Positions 45,479 through 53,020 of a stretch of DNA of 64,000 bases are shown piece after piece. This stretch comes from an uncultured Bacteroidales bacterium (GTDB lineage Bacteria; Bacteroidota; Bacteroidia; Bacteroidales; UBA932). Made by a program: the position numbers and the translations under genes. Under the pieces are notes generated by a model. That model saw only the letters and a program-made list of their open reading frames with translations. It was not told the origin of the DNA and ran no database searches. The stretch lies in assembly GCA_947253655.1 (NCBI GenBank), contig CAMYAE010000002.1, positions 1 through 64,000 on the forward strand. Reading direction: 5' to 3'. The first letter of the stretch is position 1. The number at the start of each line of letters is the position of its first letter.

Positions 45479-46318
45479 TTAGAACACCAGTACGGCTTTT
45501 ACGGGGAAATGGTCTGAAATATATGCTCTGCCTCCATAAGGCTTGTTGATAACTTCAAAAACAGGACAACTGCTAAAACCGCTGTAGAATATATGGTCAA
45601 TAGTCAGGAAACTCTTGCCCCAACCGTTGAATGTGGCCGATTTGTCGGTATTTACAGCCGTTTCGCGTGCGCCTTGCATTTTTTCCTTCAGTCCGTCCAG
45701 CACAGGATCATCCGGCTCCACATTGAAATCACCGGTAAGCACCATAGGATAACCCTCGGAATTCATCTCTGCAATTCGCTCAACTATCAGTCCAAGTCCG
45801 TTCTCCTGAGCCTTTCGGCCCATGTGGTCGAGGTGGGTATTGACATAATAGAATTTTTTTCCGGACTTTTTGTCTTTCATAAGGGCCCAGGTGGCAGTCC
45901 TCATGCAAGCTGCATCCCAGCCCATTGAGGGTTTTTCCGGGGTCTCGGACAGCCAGAATGTCCCCCACTTCAGCAGGCCGATTCTTTTGGTCTTATAGAA
46001 AATGGCCATTATCTCGCCTTCGCGCTTGCCGTCTTCCCGGCCGACGCCGATGCTCTTGTAACCTTTGGTATATTCTTCAAGATACTGTTTCTGATAGATA
46101 AAAGCCTCTTGTAGTCCGAAAATGTCCGGATCTTGGTCCTCTATCATCATTGCTGACATAGGATAACGGTATTTCCATGAATTGGTGCCGTCATTGGCCT
46201 CTCCCAATCTGATATTATATGACACTACAGTCAATTGGGATGGCTTCTTGGCTCCTGCAAATATTGCAGCTGCTGCAAATAAGGAGATAATACAGAGTAT
46301 GCGCTTAATGATTTTCAT
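45479..46318 (-). CDS. Secreted endonuclease/exonuclease/phosphatase family protein
   Basis: The 279-residue protein has a signal peptide (ends near FAGA, residue 23) and an EEP fold: VVSYNIRLGEANDGTNSW, the metal-binding Glu in DIFGLQEAF, NTHLDHMG, VLTGDFNVEPDD and the final SDHFPVKAV. Substrates of this family range from DNA to phosphoinositides and sugar phosphates, so none is assigned. It directly precedes dnaE on the same strand. Confidence 0.92.
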   Translation of the reverse strand: MKIIKRILCIISLFAAAAIFAGAKKPSQLTVVSYNIRLGEANDGTNSWKYRYPMSAMMIEDQDPDIFGLQEAFIYQKQYLEEYTKGYKSIGVGREDGKREGEIMAIFYKTKRIGLLKWGTFWLSETPEKPSMGWDAACMRTATWALMKDKKSGKKFYYVNTHLDHMGRKAQENGLGLIVERIAEMNSEGYPMVLTGDFNVEPDDPVLDGLKEKMQGARETAVNTDKSATFNGWGKSFLTIDHIFYSGFSSCPVFEVINKPYGGRAYISDHFPVKAVLVF

Positions 46319-46372
46319 AATTTATATGTTATATTGAAATTCAAATTTACAAAATATTATGCTACTTTTGTA

Positions 46373-46380
46373 GTAATAAC
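46373..46380 (+). promoter_or_regulatory. -7 element that decides the start at 46394
   Basis: TACTTTTG at 46373-46380 lies inside the longest open frame (which would start at 46334), so translation must begin at the ATG at 46394. Confidence 0.55.
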
Positions 46381-46393
46381 AATTCTCTTTTCA

Positions 46394-47398
46394 ATGGCAG
46401 AAGACAATTTCAGTGACATAGGCAGAGTGGAAGCTATTGCAAGGCTCTATGAGGGAACTTCTTACAAACCGGCAGACAACAATTTGTTCGAGACTGCGGG
46501 GCCTGCGTATATTTATAATCATTCAGGATTATTTTTGGAGGGGGTGGATTTCGATCTTGTATATTTCCCATTGAAACATCTCGGCTACAAGTGCGTTACT
46601 GCTGTTGTCGGTGAAGTCTATGCGGATTTTGGAAGAGCGAGGGGAATATCTGTCCGCATTGGGATTTCGTCCAAATTGGATTTCGGGCATATCAGGGAAC
46701 TGTGGTCGGGCATAGTGTCTGCGGCCAGGGAACATAATGTCAGCCGCTTGTCATTGGATTTGGCTCCGTCACGTAATGGGTTAGCTATCAGCATTTCCGT
46801 TGTAGGCGAGACCTCGTTGTATGTAGCCGGGCTGAGACCGGAGCCTAAAAGCAAGGATCTGCTATGTGTTTCCGGCAGTCTCGGCGGGGCCTTTCTTGGA
46901 ATGAAGGTGCTGGAACGGGGGCTCAGGAATTTTGACAAAGACCGCACACAACCTGAACTTGAAAAATATAAAATGATGATAGGGTCTTATCTGAAACCCG
47001 AAATAAGCCCCGACACGATACCCAACATGGAGAAGGAGGAAATATTCCCGTCTGCGGGATACCTTGTGTCAAATGGGCTCTCTGACGCAGTAAAACGGCT
47101 GGTCAGGGACACCGGACTTGGGGCAAAGGTGTATGCCGACAGAATTCCTTTCGAAGGGAACAGCTTTGAGGTGGGAAAAGAACTTGATATAGACCCGGTG
47201 TCTGCTGCGATGAATGGAGGTGAGGACTACAGGCTGCTGTTTGCCGTCCCGATTATGCAGCTTGATAAATTCAGGAGGGATTTCCAGACTTTCGATATTA
47301 TCGGTCATCTGGCCCGACCGGAGGTAGGGGCGGTGCTTGTGACTCCTGACGGTGCGGAATTGCCGATGAGGGCACAAGGGTGGAACGAAGAAGAATAA
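46394..47398 (+). CDS. ThiL-like (PurM-fold) protein lacking metal-binding aspartates
   Basis: Along its 334 residues the protein follows Bacteroidota thiamine-monophosphate kinase: GLFLEGVDFDLVYFPLKHLGYK, GISVRIGISSKL, LWSGIVSAAREHNV, LLCVSGSLGGAFLGMKVLER and MNGGEDYRLLFAVP. The sites that bind magnesium and phosphate are changed: GDDAA reads AGPAY, the NFSD site reads VVGE, GGDT reads SLDL, and DISDGL reads LVSNGL. Kinase activity on thiamine phosphate is therefore unlikely, and this may be a pseudoenzyme or a protein with another ligand. A second, normal ThiL elsewhere in the genome would fit. The DUF4923 gene starts 19 bases later. Confidence 0.8.
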   Translation: MAEDNFSDIGRVEAIARLYEGTSYKPADNNLFETAGPAYIYNHSGLFLEGVDFDLVYFPLKHLGYKCVTAVVGEVYADFGRARGISVRIGISSKLDFGHIRELWSGIVSAAREHNVSRLSLDLAPSRNGLAISISVVGETSLYVAGLRPEPKSKDLLCVSGSLGGAFLGMKVLERGLRNFDKDRTQPELEKYKMMIGSYLKPEISPDTIPNMEKEEIFPSAGYLVSNGLSDAVKRLVRDTGLGAKVYADRIPFEGNSFEVGKELDIDPVSAAMNGGEDYRLLFAVPIMQLDKFRRDFQTFDIIGHLARPEVGAVLVTPDGAELPMRAQGWNEEE

Positions 47399-47417
47399 AT
47401 TTTAATCAATATTCATT

Positions 47418-48056
47418 ATGAAAAAAGCTTTTTTAATCATTGTAGCATGCTTCTTTATGGGAGCAGCTGCCGGCGCACAAGGATTGTCAGGAATGTTGGG
47501 AGCCCTCGGCTCTTCGAATGGCGGTGATATCTTGGGAACTGTTTCCAATGTAGTATATGCCTATACGGGCAAGACAAAGTCCGTTGATCTGCCAGGGAAC
47601 TGGACCTACACCGGCTCTGCAATTGCATTGTCCGGTGACAACGCACTTACAAATATTGCAGGCACTGCTGCTTCTACGACAGCCGAGAACAAGGTAAATG
47701 GATATTTGCAGCAGGTTGGGATTAAGGCTGGTACTATAACATTCACCTTTGAAAAGGACCTTTCTTTTGTGTGCAAAGTGCATGGAGTTCCTATTTCCGG
47801 CACATGGAAAACCTTGAACGACGGTGCTTCTATCCAGCTGCAATTCGGCAAGGCAATGAAGTTCCTGAGCATGACAGGCTCTTTAGAAGGCACTATGAAT
47901 GGTTGCAGAATGCTGTTTGAGGGGAATAAATTCCTGTCATTCATCAAGTCAGCTCTTGCTATCGTAGCCAAACAAAGCACAGCCGCAAGTGCCGTTAACA
48001 GCCTTGCAGGCAACTACAACAATATGAAAATCGGTTTCAATCTTAAGAAAGACTGA
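47418..48056 (+). CDS. DUF4923 family secreted lipocalin-like protein
   Basis: The 212-residue product has a signal peptide (MKKAFLIIVACFFMGAAAGA, then Q). A glycine-rich stretch follows, and the body is beta-rich: GNWTYTGSAIALSGDNAL, AGTITFTFEKDLSF, ISGTWKTLNDGASIQLQF. This is the DUF4923 pattern of Bacteroidales, an abundant secreted family with no assigned function. It lies 19 bases after the ThiL-like gene and may share its promoter. A bidirectional terminator follows. Confidence 0.85.
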   Translation: MKKAFLIIVACFFMGAAAGAQGLSGMLGALGSSNGGDILGTVSNVVYAYTGKTKSVDLPGNWTYTGSAIALSGDNALTNIAGTAASTTAENKVNGYLQQVGIKAGTITFTFEKDLSFVCKVHGVPISGTWKTLNDGASIQLQFGKAMKFLSMTGSLEGTMNGCRMLFEGNKFLSFIKSALAIVAKQSTAASAVNSLAGNYNNMKIGFNLKKD

Positions 48057-48088
48057 CCGGCTCATAGCCGTATGACAGGCAATAGAAG

Positions 48089-48125
48089 AAAAGGCCGGGG
48101 AAATTTGCATTTCTCCGGCTTTTTG
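48089..48125. terminator. Bidirectional terminator (DUF4923 / glyS)
   Basis: A 16-bp stem with two G-T pairs joins 48089-48104 and 48109-48124 around TTGC; A and T runs flank it on both sides. It lies between convergent genes. Confidence 0.88.
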
Positions 48126-48149
48126 CTCTGTACTCGTCGGTGCGTCCTT

Positions 48150-49685
48150 TTACAGATTTCTGAGCAAGTTGCTCATATTCACCTTTTTGTCTATTATTGA
48201 ACGTAATTCGGCAATCGGAATGCGTTCTTGCTGCATTGTGTCCCTGTCTCTCAAGGTGACGCAGTTGTCGTTGAGGGTGTCATGGTCTACAGTCACGCAG
48301 AAAGGCGTGCCTATTGCGTCCTGACGACGATACCTCTTGCCGATACTGTCTTTTTCATCGTACTGGTATGCGAAGTCGTATTTGAGTTCGTTTACAACCT
48401 CCTGGGCCTTTTCAGGCAAGCCGTCTTTCTTAATAAGCGGCATAACTGCAACTTTCACAGGAGCGAGAGGAGCCGGAATGCCAAGCACAACCCTTGATTC
48501 ACCGTTTTCCAGCGTTTCTGACCTGTAAGAATGCGACAGCACAGCCAGGAACATCCTGTCAAGACCTATTGAAGTCTCCACGCAATACGGTATATAGCTT
48601 TCGCCAGACTCCGGATCGTAATACTGGATCTTCTTTCCGGACAGCCTTGCGTGATTGCCAAGGTCGAAATCAGTTCTCGAATGTATTCCCTCAAGCTCTT
48701 TGAATCCGAACGGGAAATTGAATTCTATATCGGTTGCGGCGTTGGCATAGTGGGCGAGCTTCTCGTGGTCGTGGAAACGATAGTTCTCCTTGCCCATGCC
48801 CAGGTTTTCGTGCCATTTGAGACGAGTTTCCTTCCATTTTGCAAACCATTCCATTTCGGTGCCAGGTTTGCAGAAGAATTCCATTTCCATTTGCTCGAAC
48901 TCCCTCATACGGAATATGAACTGACGGGCTACTATCTCGTTTCTGAAAGCTTTTCCAATCTGTGCAATTCCGAAAGGAATTTTCATCCTGCCTGTCTTCT
49001 GTACATTGAGATAATCTACAAATATGCCTTGAGCGGTCTCCGGGCGGAGATATATCTTGTCGTCTTCGGCATTGCTTACCTGTGTGCTGAACATCAGGTT
49101 GAACTGGCGCACGTCTGTCCAGTTGGCGGTGCCGGAAACCGGGCAAACGATTCCGCAGTCGAGTATTATCTGCTTGTAAGCCGCCAAGTCATTCTTTGTC
49201 TCGGCTTCCACATAGCGCTTGTGCACTTCTTCATACTTGGCCTTCTCTCTGAGCACGTTAGGGTTGGTTTCGCGGAATTTGGCCTCGTCAAACGCTTCTC
49301 CGAATTTTCTGCGGCCTTTCTCCACCTCCTTGTTGATTTTATCTTCGATTTTCGCAAGATAGTCTTCAATCAGATTATCTGCCCTGTATCTCTTCTTGGA
49401 ATCTTTATTGTCAATCAGAGGGTCGTTAAAAGCCGCCACGTGTCCGGAAGCCACCCATACTTTCGGGTGCATGAATACGCAGGAATCCAAACCGACCACA
49501 TTTTCATTAAGGCGGGTCATCGCCTCCCACCAATATCTCTTGATATTGTTCTTCAACTCAACTCCCATTTGCCCATAATCATATACGGCAGCGAGACCGT
49601 CATAGATTTCACTTGAAGGAAATATAAAGCCATATTCCTTACAATGGGCAACAAGAGCCTTGAACAGTTCATCTTGTGTAATCAT
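48150..49685 (-). CDS. glyS: Glycine-tRNA ligase, single-chain type
   Basis: The 511-residue class II enzyme is of the eukaryote/archaea-like single-chain type (also called GlyQS), common in Bacteroidota. Motifs: GFIFPSSEIYDGLAAVYDYGQMGVELK at the start, LRPETAQGIFVDY, motif 2 IGKAFRNEIVARQFIFRMREFEQME in two pieces, IGLDRMFLAVL (motif 3), and the C-terminal anticodon domain with DSIGKRYRRQDAIGTPFCVTVD. It stands alone between a terminator and folK, 70 bases downstream of folK. Confidence 0.96.
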   Translation of the reverse strand: MITQDELFKALVAHCKEYGFIFPSSEIYDGLAAVYDYGQMGVELKNNIKRYWWEAMTRLNENVVGLDSCVFMHPKVWVASGHVAAFNDPLIDNKDSKKRYRADNLIEDYLAKIEDKINKEVEKGRRKFGEAFDEAKFRETNPNVLREKAKYEEVHKRYVEAETKNDLAAYKQIILDCGIVCPVSGTANWTDVRQFNLMFSTQVSNAEDDKIYLRPETAQGIFVDYLNVQKTGRMKIPFGIAQIGKAFRNEIVARQFIFRMREFEQMEMEFFCKPGTEMEWFAKWKETRLKWHENLGMGKENYRFHDHEKLAHYANAATDIEFNFPFGFKELEGIHSRTDFDLGNHARLSGKKIQYYDPESGESYIPYCVETSIGLDRMFLAVLSHSYRSETLENGESRVVLGIPAPLAPVKVAVMPLIKKDGLPEKAQEVVNELKYDFAYQYDEKDSIGKRYRRQDAIGTPFCVTVDHDTLNDNCVTLRDRDTMQQERIPIAELRSIIDKKVNMSNLLRNL

Positions 49686-49755
49686 ATTGATATTTTATTA
49701 TTATTTTCATTTTAACCGGCTCTGACTTAACATATATGCCAACCTGCAAATTTAA

Positions 49756-50250
49756 TCATTTTAACCGGAATATTTCAGGAAAAGCGGTTTTAAGATTATC
49801 CGAAGCTATCCGGGACAATGGCGTCATGACAAAATCCCTTATCGCCGCCAAAGGATGGGGAACTGTCAATAACTCTGTCTTTATCAATTCCTTACCATAA
49901 AAAAGAATATCAATATCTATTGTCCTCGCCTTATAGATCCTATTGCCGTCATTATCATATTCCGGAGCTTCCGTCCTGCCCAAATCCGACTCAATAGACT
50001 TACATTTACCTAAAATTGCAGTACAATACAGTTCAGAATTCTGTCCGGCGTCAGGGACAATGTAACATACGGCACAATTCAGGAAAGGACCGCCCTCCGC
50101 TCCGCCCCAAGCCTGGGTTTCAATTATTTCGGAGCACTTTTGGCAAGGCCGCCCCAACTCGGAGCCAAGCCGTTCTATTGCCTTCTCTATATTTATGTAC
50201 CGGTCGCCGAGATTTGAGCCTAACGAAAAATAGATTTCAATAGCAGCCAT
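49756..50250 (-). CDS. folK: HPPK: 2-amino-4-hydroxy-6-hydroxymethyldihydropteridine diphosphokinase
   Basis: The enzyme pyrophosphorylates the pterin in folate synthesis. The 164-residue product has FSLGSNLGDRYINIEKAI, ETQAWGG, FLNCAV, ESDLGRTE and the diagnostic ARTIDIDILFYG with the metal-binding aspartates, then VPHPLAAIRDFVMTPLSRI. It starts 4 bases after the stop of sufE, making a sufS-sufE-folK unit. Confidence 0.95.
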   Translation of the reverse strand: MAAIEIYFSLGSNLGDRYINIEKAIERLGSELGRPCQKCSEIIETQAWGGAEGGPFLNCAVCYIVPDAGQNSELYCTAILGKCKSIESDLGRTEAPEYDNDGNRIYKARTIDIDILFYGKELIKTELLTVPHPLAAIRDFVMTPLSRIASDNLKTAFPEIFRLK

Positions 50251-50254
50251 ATCA

Positions 50255-51088
50255 TCAGAAGTCTTCCATTCCCAACTCTACTTTCGCCTCGTCAGTGAGC
50301 ATGCTCCGGTCCCAAGCCGGCTCGAATACCAGATCGATGACACAAAGCGTAATTCCTGGAACGTCTTCTACGGACGTCTTGACATTCATAATCACCTCAT
50401 CAGCCATTGGACAATTCGGTGCAGTGAATGTCATTTTAATATAAGCCTCGCGTTTTTTATTGATATATAAATCGTAGATCAGGCCGAGATCATAGATATT
50501 GACCGGGATTTCCGGGTCATAGACTTGCTTAAGTGCAAGGACAACGTTGGAATAAAGCGGAGCCAACTCTTTCATGTCTTCCGGCGTCAGCACTTCTTTT
50601 TTTGCTTCATCCGTAAAGGTGGATTCGCCGGTCACGGCAGGATTTTCTTCCGATTTGCCCAGGCCTTCTTTCGGAAGATGCTCCACCGCCAAGGTCTTTA
50701 TCTTTTCTATCATTGAAACCAAGCCGTTGGCACGGGTGGGCGAGAGATTTTCCTTCAACCCGATTTTGTCTATGAATGAAAAATCGTCTCCTGCAATCTC
50801 CTCCGGAGTTCTTCCTGAATATACTCCTATAAGCAGCGAAATTATCCCTTTCGTGATTATCGCGTCACTGTCAGCATTGAAGAAGAGCCTTCCGTCTTCT
50901 ACATGATAATCCAGCCATACTCTTGACTGGCAGCCCTTTATCAGTTTGTCATCGGTACGCCTATCCTCCGGATAGCTGCCAAGCGATTTTCCTAAATCTA
51001 TAAGATATTCGTATTTGTCAAGCCATTCATCGTACATCGAAAAAGACTCGACCACTTCTTTTTCTTTCTCTTTTAATGTCTTTTCCAT
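50255..51088 (-). CDS. sufE: SufE fused to DUF59 (SufT/MIP18-like) domain
   Basis: Residues 1-138 are SufE, which takes sulfur from SufS: the acceptor Cys53 is in LIKGCQSRVWL, with GIISLLIGVYSGRTPEEI after it. A linker (139-175) leads to a DUF59 domain (176-277) with KQVYDPEIPVNIYDLGLIYD and FTAPNCPMADEV, as in SufT, which helps mature iron-sulfur proteins. The two activities are usually on separate chains; here they are one 277-residue protein. The gene lies 2 bases after sufS, so both are made together. Confidence 0.93.
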   Translation of the reverse strand: MEKTLKEKEKEVVESFSMYDEWLDKYEYLIDLGKSLGSYPEDRRTDDKLIKGCQSRVWLDYHVEDGRLFFNADSDAIITKGIISLLIGVYSGRTPEEIAGDDFSFIDKIGLKENLSPTRANGLVSMIEKIKTLAVEHLPKEGLGKSEENPAVTGESTFTDEAKKEVLTPEDMKELAPLYSNVVLALKQVYDPEIPVNIYDLGLIYDLYINKKREAYIKMTFTAPNCPMADEVIMNVKTSVEDVPGITLCVIDLVFEPAWDRSMLTDEAKVELGMEDF

Positions 51089-51090
51089 AA

Positions 51091-52314
51091 TTATGACAAC
51101 ATTTTTATCGCCTTGTCAAGCGACTTTATAAAATATTCAGCCTCCTGCATAGTATTGTATGGGGCTATCGAAGCTCTAAGCATACCCGTCACTCCAAATC
51201 TGTCCATAAGCGGCTCTGCACACATTTGGCCGGAGCGTAGAGCAATGCCGAATTTATCCAAAATCAAGGCCAGATCCTCGTGATGCACGCCATCTACAGT
51301 AAATGAAAACAGAGGAATTTTCTCTATTGTTCTATGTGGAACACCATAAAGCCTTATCCTGCTATCCTTCCTCAAAGCATCATAAAGATATTCTTTTACA
51401 GCCTCATTCTCTGATTTCAGTTCATTGTCATTCAAGGACTTAATAAACTCGTAGGCACATTTCAGGGTAGGTATGGAATTTATATTCATGGTGCCGGCCT
51501 CAAATTTTTCCGGCAAAGGGGCAAATGTGGTGCCTGAAAAACGGACAGTCTCTATCATCTCTCCGCCTCCCATGAACGGTGGAATTTTCTCTAACCACTT
51601 TTTCTTTCCGTACAGTACCCCTGTTCCGGTGGCGGCATATATCTTATGTCCTGAAAAAGCATAGAAGTCGCAGTCAAGTTCTTGAACATCAACTCTTTGA
51701 TGGACAATTCCCTGTGCTCCGTCTATCAATACCGGAATATTGTTTTTATGAGCTATTGCTATAACATCTTTGACAGGATTTATAATTCCAAGTACATTGG
51801 ATATATGGGTTATAGCAACAAGCCTTGTCTTTTCGGAGATCAACTCGCTGAATTCCAATAAATTGACACATCCAAAATCATCCACCGGCAAAATCTTGAT
51901 GACGGCCTTCTTCCTGTCGCAAAGGAGCTGCCAAGGGACTATATTGGAATGATGTTCGGCCTCGGACAAAATTATCTCATCACCTTCATTGATGAAAGCC
52001 TCGCCGAAAGAGTGTGCGACTAAATTTATTGATGCTGTCGTCCCAGAAGTAAAGATGATTTCCTCTCTATATTCGGCATTGATAAATGCTTTTGTTTCAT
52101 CTCTTGCCTCTTCGTATTTTTCGGTTGCTTCAATTGCCAGATTGTGAACGGCCCTATGAATATTGGCATTATACTTCAGGGAAAGTTCCGCCTGTAAATC
52201 CACTCCGGATTTCAGCCGTTGTGCAGTGGCGGCATTGTCAAAATAGACAAGAGGCTTGCCGTAAACTTGCCTTTTTAATACAGGAAACTGTTTTCTTATA
52301 TCTGCTATATTCAT
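51091..52314 (-). CDS. sufS: Cysteine desulfurase SufS
   Basis: The pyridoxal-phosphate enzyme removes sulfur from cysteine and passes it to SufE. From the ATG at 52314 it is 407 residues. Motifs: VYFDNAATAQ, HSNIVPWQLL, the PLP lysine in FYAFSGHKIYAATGTGVLYGKK (Lys of SGHK), and the active Cys in RSGQMCAEP. An upstream start at 52362 would lie before the -7 element (TAACTTTG, 52338-52345) and is rejected. It leads the sufS-sufE-folK unit and diverges from ruvA. Confidence 0.95.
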   Translation of the reverse strand: MNIADIRKQFPVLKRQVYGKPLVYFDNAATAQRLKSGVDLQAELSLKYNANIHRAVHNLAIEATEKYEEARDETKAFINAEYREEIIFTSGTTASINLVAHSFGEAFINEGDEIILSEAEHHSNIVPWQLLCDRKKAVIKILPVDDFGCVNLLEFSELISEKTRLVAITHISNVLGIINPVKDVIAIAHKNNIPVLIDGAQGIVHQRVDVQELDCDFYAFSGHKIYAATGTGVLYGKKKWLEKIPPFMGGGEMIETVRFSGTTFAPLPEKFEAGTMNINSIPTLKCAYEFIKSLNDNELKSENEAVKEYLYDALRKDSRIRLYGVPHRTIEKIPLFSFTVDGVHHEDLALILDKFGIALRSGQMCAEPLMDRFGVTGMLRASIAPYNTMQEAEYFIKSLDKAIKMLS

Positions 52315-52337
52315 ACTGTCACTATCTCTAAATTTTA

Positions 52338-52345
52338 CAAAGTTA
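52338..52345 (-). promoter_or_regulatory. -7 element for sufS
   Basis: TAACTTTG on the minus strand; transcription would start near 52332 and the ATG is at 52314. The -33 region is weak. Confidence 0.5.
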
Positions 52346-52356
52346 ATAAAGTAATG

Positions 52357-52387
52357 TTTCATTTGACAGAAAATAAGTATAATTTTG
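52357..52387 (+). promoter_or_regulatory. Promoter of ruvA
   Basis: TTTC at 52357-52360, 19 bp, TAATTTTG at 52380-52387; the ATG follows at 52409. It overlaps the divergent sufS control region. Confidence 0.6.
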
Positions 52388-52408
52388 TATTAACTAAAGA
52401 TTTGCATT

Positions 52409-52996
52409 ATGTACGACTATATTAAAGGCTTGATTACAGAATTGACCCCTGCGGAAGCGATTATAGAATCTTATGGGATTGGCTACAGCCTCCAGATTTC
52501 TCTTCAAACATTCGAAGCACTACAAGGTAAAGAAAGCTCAAAAGTATATCTATATCACCACATCAGGGAGGATGAAGAGCTATTCTTCGGGTTTGCCACA
52601 AAAGATGAGCGGGAACTTTTCAAACTGCTTATCAGTGTATCGGGAATAGGCGTAGCCACTGCCAGAATGATGCTTTCCTCGCTAACTGCTGACGAAATCC
52701 GAAATGCAATAATAGCTGAAGATGTGAATACAATCAAGAGCGTAAAAGGGATCGGACTCAAGAGTGCTCAAAGACTAATTCTCGAATTAAAGGACAAAGT
52801 AGTCAAAGGAGAGGGGGCAGAGGCATCGCTGCCTATTGTCGGAATTAACGATAATATTATTAAAGAAGCGACAACTGCTTTAGTCATGCTCGGCTTCAGC
52901 AAAGCGAATATAAATAAAGTTCTACCTGTTGTTATCAAGAAGAAGCCAGGAGCAAAAGTGGAGGAAATAATAAAGGATGCTCTGCAAAGGCTTTAA
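52409..52996 (+). CDS. ruvA: Holliday junction DNA helicase subunit RuvA
   Basis: RuvA binds the four-way junction and loads RuvB. The 195-residue protein has the OB domain (MYDYIKGLITELTPAEAIIESYGIGY), two helix-hairpin-helix motifs (ISVSGIGVATARMML and IKSVKGIGLKSAQRLILEL) and the C-terminal RuvB-binding helices (EATTALVMLGFSKANINKVL). ruvB lies 9 kb away on the other strand. A parS-like palindrome lies directly after its stop. Confidence 0.96.
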   Translation: MYDYIKGLITELTPAEAIIESYGIGYSLQISLQTFEALQGKESSKVYLYHHIREDEELFFGFATKDERELFKLLISVSGIGVATARMMLSSLTADEIRNAIIAEDVNTIKSVKGIGLKSAQRLILELKDKVVKGEGAEASLPIVGINDNIIKEATTALVMLGFSKANINKVLPVVIKKKPGAKVEEIIKDALQRL

Positions 52997-53020
52997 TAAT
53001 TGTTCCACGTGGAACAATTA
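52997..53020. other. parS-like palindrome 1 (ruvA-mnmG junction)
   Basis: TGTTCCACGTGGAACA at 53001-53016 is a perfect palindrome, extended by four matching bases on each side to 24 bp. It differs from the classical ParB site TGTTTCACGTGAAACA by one symmetric base pair per half and equals known variants. It fills the 21-bp gap between the ruvA and mnmG stop codons. As a terminator it would be poor, since no T run follows. Confidence 0.8.

Noticed and set aside
52315..52362. Upstream start for sufS adding 16 residues
   Set aside because: It is upstream of the TAACTTTG element, and SufS proteins begin at MNIADIRKQFPVL-like sequence.
53001..53016. ruvA/mnmG terminator
   Set aside because: The palindrome has no U run and the identical 16-mer recurs inside mnmG, which fits parS better.
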